From Candidatus Bathyarchaeota archaeon (GTDB lineage: Archaea; Thermoproteota; Bathyarchaeia; TCS64): a DNA stretch of 17,248 nt. The number at the start of each line of letters is the position of its first letter. The stretch's first letter is position 1. The stretch spans positions 1-17,248 of the forward strand of contig JAUWDP010000001.1 of NCBI GenBank assembly GCA_030608725.1, read 5' to 3'. Both the position numbers and the translations under genes were made by a program. The notes under the pieces were generated by a model. That model was not told the DNA's origin. It worked only from the letters and a program-made list of their open reading frames with translations, and ran no database searches. This document shows, one piece after another, positions 13,253 through 17,248 of the stretch.

Positions 13253-13498
13253 CTATTTCGACCCTTTCTCCAGGGCCTCGACCCTGTCCATGAGATGGAG
13301 GAGGATACCCGGGACGTTCGGCGAATAGCTGCCGCGCCCCCTACGCATCAGGAGGCCCTCATCTGAGAGCTTCGCGTAGGCAGCCTTCACGGAGTTGTAC
13401 TTGGCCCCTAGGTGCTCGGCCATCTCGCTTGGGCCAAGGCTCGGCTGCTTCAAAAAGGTCCGAAAAATCTTCTCCCGGAGGGTGTATTCATCGGTCAA
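13253..13498 (-). CDS. Small winged-helix protein E, first gene of the wHTH operon
   Basis: The 81-residue product appears to start at TTG 13498; no in-frame ATG precedes it before a stop. The sequence reads TLREKIFRTFLKQPSLGPSE, MAEHLGAKYNSVKAAYAKLS, DEGLLMRRGRGSYSPNV and the helix PGILLHLMDRVEALEKGSK: a complete minimal winged helix with an arginine-rich wing (MRRGRGSY). Its ending resembles that of protein C. As first gene it is read from the 206-bp divergent region shared with nurA, where candidate operators are seen, so self-regulation by one or more of the five proteins is plausible. Function otherwise unknown. Confidence 0.75.
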   Translation of the reverse strand: MTDEYTLREKIFRTFLKQPSLGPSEMAEHLGAKYNSVKAAYAKLSDEGLLMRRGRGSYSPNVPGILLHLMDRVEALEKGSK

Positions 13499-13704
13499 TG
13501 CGGGTCAACCTACATTTTTTCGATCTTCTTATTAACTTTGCTTTTGGGTAATGCATTTCATGGAGTAGGAAATTGAGCGTAATAATTTCTATCTTTATAT
13601 ACTAAACCGGGTTTTTCAGAAATTAAGCTCGAAATAATCATAGGGTTTAAATACCTAAGAAAAAAAGTGTTGTATGTAAACGTTTTTTCTGGGGGCGGGG
13701 AAGG
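13499..13704. promoter_or_regulatory. Divergent promoter region wHTH operon / nurA-herA with repeated half-sites
   Basis: This A/T-rich gap is the largest non-coding stretch here. Towards nurA, TTTAAATA (13646-13653) is a TATA box about 55 nt before GTG 13705, and a G-rich SD follows. A second strong TATA, TTTATATA (13594-13601), could serve either direction. Towards the wHTH operon, the complement of CTTATTAACTTTG (about 13527-13539) gives AAAGTTAATAAG, which would start transcription a few nt before TTG 13498. Repeated elements are GAAATT-N9-AATTTC (13569-13589), a second GAAATTAAGC at 13619 exactly 50 bp after GAAATTGAGC at 13569, and AAACC-G-GGTTT (13604-13614). No tRNA-like or C/D-box structure was recognised. 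Confidence 0.55.
13569..13639. repeat. Direct and inverted half-sites GAAATT-R-AGC in the wHTH/nurA promoter region
   Basis: GAAATTGAGC (13569-13578) recurs as GAAATTAAGC (13619-13628), each followed within a few bases by AATAAT. The first copy also forms an inverted repeat with AATTTC at 13584-13589. An 11-bp palindrome, AAACCGGGTTT, lies between the copies at 13604-13614. A 50-bp spacing is close to five helical turns, which would put two bound dimers on the same face of DNA. Confidence 0.45.
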
Positions 13705-14763
13705 GTGCAGATACTACGCGAAAAGGTGGAGGATGAAGGCGTCGAGGTCGGCAAACCCCTCTACAACCTCTGTCTCGCCATCAGGGACCTTCTCCTCGAG
13801 CGTGTCAGCGCCGACGTTGAGCGGAGTTCGCCCGTCATCGCTGAATTAGCCGAAAAACTAAGAAATGATCTCACTCTCTATACGATGGGCAAGCGCGAAC
13901 CATACAGTTTCGTGGCAGGGGCAGACGCCGGGAGCCAGATCCTTCCCCTCGCCTCTAGGAGGTACGCTGTCATCAGCGCCCTCGTCTACACCCTGCCAGC
14001 GGGCTCAAGGCACTTCCTCCAGCCAGAGTCCATGACCTTCCCCTACTCCGACATCTCTGAGATGAACGGCGTAGTGAACGTGAGGCGGGAGGCGAAGCTC
14101 TTCGAGACGGCGCTGCACTTCGTCAATGGGAACCCCGATGTCGAGCTGCTCCTCGTCGACGGCCCATTGGCCTTCAGCAACTGGTGGAGCATGGCGGGGC
14201 GGGAGGAGGACAGGAGGAGGCTCATATCCGCCGTCAACGGGCTCCTAGACAGGTGCAGGGAGGAGAGCGTAGCCATCGCCGGGATAGTGAAGCGCCCCTC
14301 CGCCCGGTACCTGGTCTACGACCTGGGGCTCCAGAACCAGACCGACCTGCCGGACTCCTTCCTGATGCTCCAGACACTGAAGGTCGGGGAGAGGACCGAC
14401 ATATTCTCGCCTCGCTCAGCGATACGGAAGGCCGTGAGGGCTTCGCCCTTCATGGACGCCCTGGAGTCGCCGATCTACTCGTTCTACGCCAGGACCTCCA
14501 AAGAGTGGTCGATACCCCCCATCAGGATCGACACCCCCGCCTTCTGCCTCGGGGAGCTGGGGGAGATAGCCGACTACTGCTACGGATCCAGCTTCTGGGA
14601 GGGGATACCCCTGCCTATCGTGAAGGCTGACGAGGAGGTCAAGGTTTCCAAGCGCTTCATCAGTGGGATCTACGGGGAGATCGTCGGGAGGGTGAGCCGC
14701 TCTTCTGGGGAGATCTCCCACTTGGCGCCATACTGGGGAGAAGGAGGATGGCTCGGGGCTTGA
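13705..14763 (+). CDS. nurA: NurA 5'-3' nuclease
   Basis: NurA is a ring-shaped dimeric nuclease that works with HerA to resect DNA ends for recombination repair. The 352-residue product begins at GTG 13705, preceded by a G-rich SD (GGGGCGGGGAAGG). It shows the NurA-domain landmarks: VAGADAGSQ with a metal-binding Asp73 or Asp74-type position near residue 73, LLLVDGPLAF (148-157) with a second acidic site, IAGIVKRPSA (191-200) and RIDTP (274-278) near the C terminus. It overlaps herA by 16 bp, the standard nurA-herA arrangement. No mre11 or rad50 is present in the window. Assignment rests on the domain motifs and the partner gene. Confidence 0.93.
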   Translation: MQILREKVEDEGVEVGKPLYNLCLAIRDLLLERVSADVERSSPVIAELAEKLRNDLTLYTMGKREPYSFVAGADAGSQILPLASRRYAVISALVYTLPAGSRHFLQPESMTFPYSDISEMNGVVNVRREAKLFETALHFVNGNPDVELLLVDGPLAFSNWWSMAGREEDRRRLISAVNGLLDRCREESVAIAGIVKRPSARYLVYDLGLQNQTDLPDSFLMLQTLKVGERTDIFSPRSAIRKAVRASPFMDALESPIYSFYARTSKEWSIPPIRIDTPAFCLGELGEIADYCYGSSFWEGIPLPIVKADEEVKVSKRFISGIYGEIVGRVSRSSGEISHLAPYWGEGGWLGA

Positions 14764-16286
14764 CGTTCGGCTACACGTACAGCGAGAATGGTGAATACAG
14801 GCTCGACGAGTTGACCATCGTCCTCCTTAGGGGGGAGGAGATCGCCATGGGGGAGCTCGTCCACGTGGAGCACCCCAAGAACGGCTCCCCTGTGGTCTAC
14901 CAGGTCACCGAGGTCTACCCCCACAAGAGGGCGAGGGAGTACGATGAGACCCTCCTCAGGGAGGGCCACATCATCGGAGACGCCGAGGACACCACACTCC
15001 ACGCTAAGGCCTACCAGTGGGGATGGATAGACGAGGACGGCAGCCTCAGGCCCCTCAGGCACCCCCTGGCGCCCAACACCCCTGTCCACCACGCCGAGAG
15101 GGACGTCATCGCAAAGTTCACGAAGCCCAACGGCGAATGGAAGCTCCTCCTGGGCACCGACCCGAGCACCGACCTAGACGTGGAGCTCGGGGTCTACCCC
15201 CTCATCAGGCAGAGCGCCCTCATCTGCGGGGCGGTGGGGACAGGGAAGACCACCACGGCGGTCTCCATGGTGGCGAGGGCAGCGATGCTTAACCCACCGG
15301 TGAGGTTCTTCGTGGTTGACAAGGACGGGGAGTACACGAGCCTCGTGGATCGCCTCGGAGCGGAGAGGGTGCTCAAGGTCCCCTGGGAGCGCTTCTTCCA
15401 GCCATCGGACATCCCGTGGGAGGACTATGTCGCGGAGTTCGGCTGGCAGAAGACCTGGTGGAACGCCAAGATACTGGTTAAGGCACTGAAGATCCTCTAC
15501 GCCCAGACGGCTCAGGTAACCAAGGAGAGCCTGAGGAGGGCCGTCGGCTATGTCAGCGCAGGCTCCCTGGGGTTCAAGAAGAAGGAGGACGAGTTCGAGA
15601 GCTACCGGCAGCAGGTGCTCATCGCCGTGGGGGGTTCCAAGTTGATACCCGATGGCACCCTCCAGCCCCTAGACCCGGTGGAGCTCCTCTCCTCCCGCCA
15701 CGTCGTAATCATGGACATCTCCAAGGGCAGGGACACATGGGCCCAGAAGCACCTCGTCGTCGCCCAGGTCCTCAGACGCATCTTCGGGGAGGCCCTGGAG
15801 AACCGCAAGTTCGGATGCGTCATCCTCCTGGAGGAGGCGATGTATTACGCCCCCCAGCGGGGAGTATTTGATATCGGGGATAAGGATACCAGGGGGAGGC
15901 TCCTCGGTGTGGTGAAGGAGATCGCCACCAACGGCGGCAGGAACGGGATCGGCCTCTGGATCGTCACCCAGCGACTGGCGACCGTGGATAAGACCGTGGT
16001 GACCCAGTGCGCCAACAACATCATCTGCCACAGCCTGGAGGATCTGGATAGGCAGAGGCTGGCGGAGATCGTGGGGGATGAGTTCTCGAGGCTCATCGGG
16101 GACCTGCCCCAGGGGGAGGCGATAGTCAAGGGGACGGCGCTGAAGTTCAGGTTCCCCATCTGGGTGAAGGTGCTCCCCGAGGTCTACCCGGCCTCCTCGA
16201 CGACGACCCCCATGAGCCGTTTCGTCCACATGGAGCTCGCATCGAGACAGGTGTCAGAGATGCCTATCATAGCGGACGACAGCTGA
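14748..16286 (+). CDS. herA: HerA hexameric DNA helicase/translocase
   Basis: HerA is a FtsK-like hexameric ATPase that pumps DNA into NurA during end processing. The 512-residue product starts at ATG 14748 inside the nurA end; GGGGAG (14735-14740) gives an SD at normal spacing. An N-terminal HAS-barrel (about 1-125) is followed by the RecA-like core: Walker A GAVGTGKTTT (161-170), VVDKDGEY (189-196), a helical insert (about 225-300), Walker B CVILLEEA (357-364), the arginine-finger segment NGGRNGIGLWIVTQR (395-409) and the C-terminal LPQGEAIVKG block. All catalytic motifs are intact. It converges with the DUF166 gene (11-bp gap). Confidence 0.96.
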   Translation: MARGLTFGYTYSENGEYRLDELTIVLLRGEEIAMGELVHVEHPKNGSPVVYQVTEVYPHKRAREYDETLLREGHIIGDAEDTTLHAKAYQWGWIDEDGSLRPLRHPLAPNTPVHHAERDVIAKFTKPNGEWKLLLGTDPSTDLDVELGVYPLIRQSALICGAVGTGKTTTAVSMVARAAMLNPPVRFFVVDKDGEYTSLVDRLGAERVLKVPWERFFQPSDIPWEDYVAEFGWQKTWWNAKILVKALKILYAQTAQVTKESLRRAVGYVSAGSLGFKKKEDEFESYRQQVLIAVGGSKLIPDGTLQPLDPVELLSSRHVVIMDISKGRDTWAQKHLVVAQVLRRIFGEALENRKFGCVILLEEAMYYAPQRGVFDIGDKDTRGRLLGVVKEIATNGGRNGIGLWIVTQRLATVDKTVVTQCANNIICHSLEDLDRQRLAEIVGDEFSRLIGDLPQGEAIVKGTALKFRFPIWVKVLPEVYPASSTTTPMSRFVHMELASRQVSEMPIIADDS

Positions 16287-16297
16287 CTAAGACGTGT

Positions 16298-16975
16298 TCA
16301 GGCTTCCTCTTTCAGGGCCTTCTCCACGGCCCTCTCGGCTATGTGCCCCGCCACGTGGATGGGTGCGTCCCCCAGGAGGCGTTCCACATGTCGTGACGCC
16401 AGACAGGGATAGATCTGGACAAAGGTCCCTGCCTTCGCCCCAGCCTCGCCCACGTCGACGCCCACAAGTTTCTCGGCCATGAACCACGTCGACCCGCATG
16501 GCGCGCCCCTCAGGACCTCTACGCTCTTCACCCGTCCCGCCTCGACCTCCAACTTCAGAAGGGGAAGGCCGAAGACCTCGGCGAACTCGTCGATCGGTGC
16601 GACGCCAATGGGGGAGAGGTTGCAGAAGGTCCTTGGGAAGACGGAGGCCACGCCCAGTTCGTCCAGTTCCGACCTCACCTGCCGTTCAAGGCCCAGGGGC
16701 AGCCAGGAGTAGTCGTCCACGGGAGCGATGACTGCCTTAGCGGAGGAACGTGCGGCTATCGAGGGGAGAAGAGAGAAGGCGGAGGGGCGCTCACCTATGA
16801 AGAGGATGAGGTCCCAGGCTCCATCAGGTACAAGGCCGTCAACCAGGAGATCGGGCTCCTCCACGATGGAGGGAAGAGACTCGGGGAGAGGAACGTTGGT
16901 TACCTCCCAGCCTCGAGGCCCTCTGAGCCTGATGTTCTCAAGAATCCTCAGGCCGTAGTCGCCATCGGTGAAGAC
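16298..16975 (-). CDS. DUF166 family protein, 5' end lost at the chimeric join
   Basis: Residues that belong to this gene start around VFTDGDYGLRILENIR, the typical opening of DUF166 (PF02593, once mislabelled thymidylate synthase), and run 225 residues to EKALKEEA. Conserved blocks are ILFIGERPSAFSLLP, PVDDYSWLP, the Cys segments FPRTFCNLSP (about 114-123), LRGAPCGSTWFMAEKL (155-170) and QIYPCLAS (187-194). The three Cys positions (about 118, 160, 191) are family hallmarks that may bind metal or a cluster; the biochemical role is not known to me. In this family the protein begins only a few residues before VFTDG, so little is missing. The minus-strand frame stays open to 17182, but those codons are the antisense of foreign hemD and are not part of this protein. 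Confidence 0.9.
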   Translation of the reverse strand, partial: VFTDGDYGLRILENIRLRGPRGWEVTNVPLPESLPSIVEEPDLLVDGLVPDGAWDLILFIGERPSAFSLLPSIAARSSAKAVIAPVDDYSWLPLGLERQVRSELDELGVASVFPRTFCNLSPIGVAPIDEFAEVFGLPLLKLEVEAGRVKSVEVLRGAPCGSTWFMAEKLVGVDVGEAGAKAGTFVQIYPCLASRHVERLLGDAPIHVAGHIAERAVEKALKEEA

Positions 16976-16982
16976 AGAGGTC
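16973..16982. other. Chimeric junction: archaeal DNA to actinobacterial DNA
   Basis: Left of this point the minus strand encodes the start of DUF166 (VFTDGDYG). Right of it the plus strand encodes EVAKTLVGEARSGVDVVRL, a coding frame of another gene family. The exact base cannot be fixed because both frames are readable across a few codons. No insertion-sequence end, repeat or tRNA lies at the join. Codon choice also changes: arginine moves from mainly AGG to CGC/CGA. Confidence 0.85.
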
Positions 16983-17248
16983 GCCAAGACGTTGGTGGGC
17001 GAGGCTCGCTCCGGTGTTGACGTCGTGCGACTAGTCGCCGGCGATCCGATGTCGGTTGACGCGGTGATCACCGAGGTGAACGCGCTGTCCAAAAGCCACC
17101 TGAATTTCGAGATCGTGCCGGGTCTGCCCGACACGACAGCGGTTCCGACGTACGCCGGGCTGCCCCTGGGGTCGGCGCACACCGTTGCCGATGTGCGCGG
17201 TGATGGGGACTGGGCGGCACTTGCCGCAGCGCCCGGCCCGCTGATCCT
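16977..17248 (+). CDS. hemD: Fragment of actinobacterial uroporphyrinogen-III C-methyltransferase/HemD (foreign)
   Basis: Open from about 16977 to the window end, about 90 codons, lacking both ends. It reads EVAKTLVGEARSGVDVVRL, then VAGDPMSVDAV, FEIVPGLPDTTAVPTYAGLP and LGSAHTVADVRG, ending DWAALAAAPGPLIL. The blocks VVRL-x-x-GDP, EIVPG and A-x-P-TYAG-x-PL are those of tetrapyrrole methylases of the SUMT/CobA type, which methylate uroporphyrinogen III on the way to sirohaem and cobalamin. The wording matches, from memory, the methylase half of the fused mycobacterial HemD protein closely. GC-rich codons with CGC/CGA arginine fit Mycobacteriales and differ from the rest of the window. I infer contamination or assembly chimera rather than transfer, since the piece is internal to a gene on both sides. 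Confidence 0.85.

Noticed and set aside
11184..13498. Toxin-antitoxin or phage-repressor cluster
   Set aside because: All seven products are wHTH-like; no toxin fold, integrase, attachment site or change in base composition was seen, so a mobile origin is unsupported.
13499..13704. Possible tRNA, C/D sRNA or CRISPR leader in the largest gap
   Set aside because: No cloverleaf, no C/D-box pairs and no regularly repeated unit of 24-37 bp; the short repeats fit operator sites better.
15669..16229. 186-residue minus-strand ORF opposite herA
   Set aside because: It is a shadow of the herA ATPase core, where the Walker B and arginine-finger motifs fix the real frame.
16977..17248. Horizontal transfer of a mycobacterial gene into the archaeon
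   Set aside because: The fragment lacks both gene ends, interrupts another gene, lies at the window edge and has no mobile-element marks; a chimera or contamination is simpler.

Overview
The window reads as one stretch of an archaeal chromosome, about 17 kb and GC-rich, with a short foreign piece at its right end. The archaeal assignment rests on fibrillarin FlpA and Nop5 (C/D-box RNP core), Alba, the archaea-only GatD/GatE amidotransferase, archaeal Elp3, NurA/HerA, and A/T-rich TATA-like boxes 25-45 nt ahead of many start codons. A gene for ribosomal protein eS30, found in the Thermoproteota/Korarchaeota/Asgard side of Archaea and generally missing from Euryarchaeota, plus heavy AGG arginine use, suggests a TACK archaeon. 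Bathyarchaeia or a near relative is my guess, with moderate confidence. The odd length, a gene cut at each end and the foreign tail suggest a complete metagenomic contig.

Layout. 1-3121: RNA processing and chromatin: the 3' part of rnhB, then flpA, a small four-cysteine protein, alba and nop5. alba points the opposite way and separates the two C/D-RNP genes. 3171-4887: pyrD-pyrK, the two subunits of a class 1B dihydroorotate dehydrogenase (pyrimidine synthesis). 4928-5662: a metallo-beta-lactamase-fold hydrolase. 5708-7489: eS30 and elp3 (ribosome and tRNA wobble modification). 7539-7844: a small alpha/beta-barrel protein. 7898-11127: gatD-gatE, which make Gln-tRNA(Gln) from Glu-tRNA(Gln).

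11184-13498 is the least explained part: seven small winged-helix (wHTH) genes back to back. Two on the plus strand share an extra N-terminal hairpin domain; five on the minus strand form a tandem operon of one-domain proteins of about 80-105 residues, and at least two of these are clear paralogues. A 206-bp A/T-rich divergent promoter region with repeated half-sites separates this operon from nurA-herA (13705-16286), the nuclease and helicase pair used in DNA end resection. I regard this wHTH block with its candidate operators as the best candidate for an undescribed system, but its function cannot be read from sequence.

16298 to about 16975 is a 5'-truncated DUF166 gene. From about 16977 to the end the sequence is no longer the same organism: it encodes, on the plus strand, part of an actinobacterial (Mycobacterium-like) uroporphyrinogen-III methyltransferase/HemD protein. 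The join falls inside the DUF166 gene, so it is most simply an assembly chimera or contamination, and the long minus-strand ORF that crosses it is artificial.
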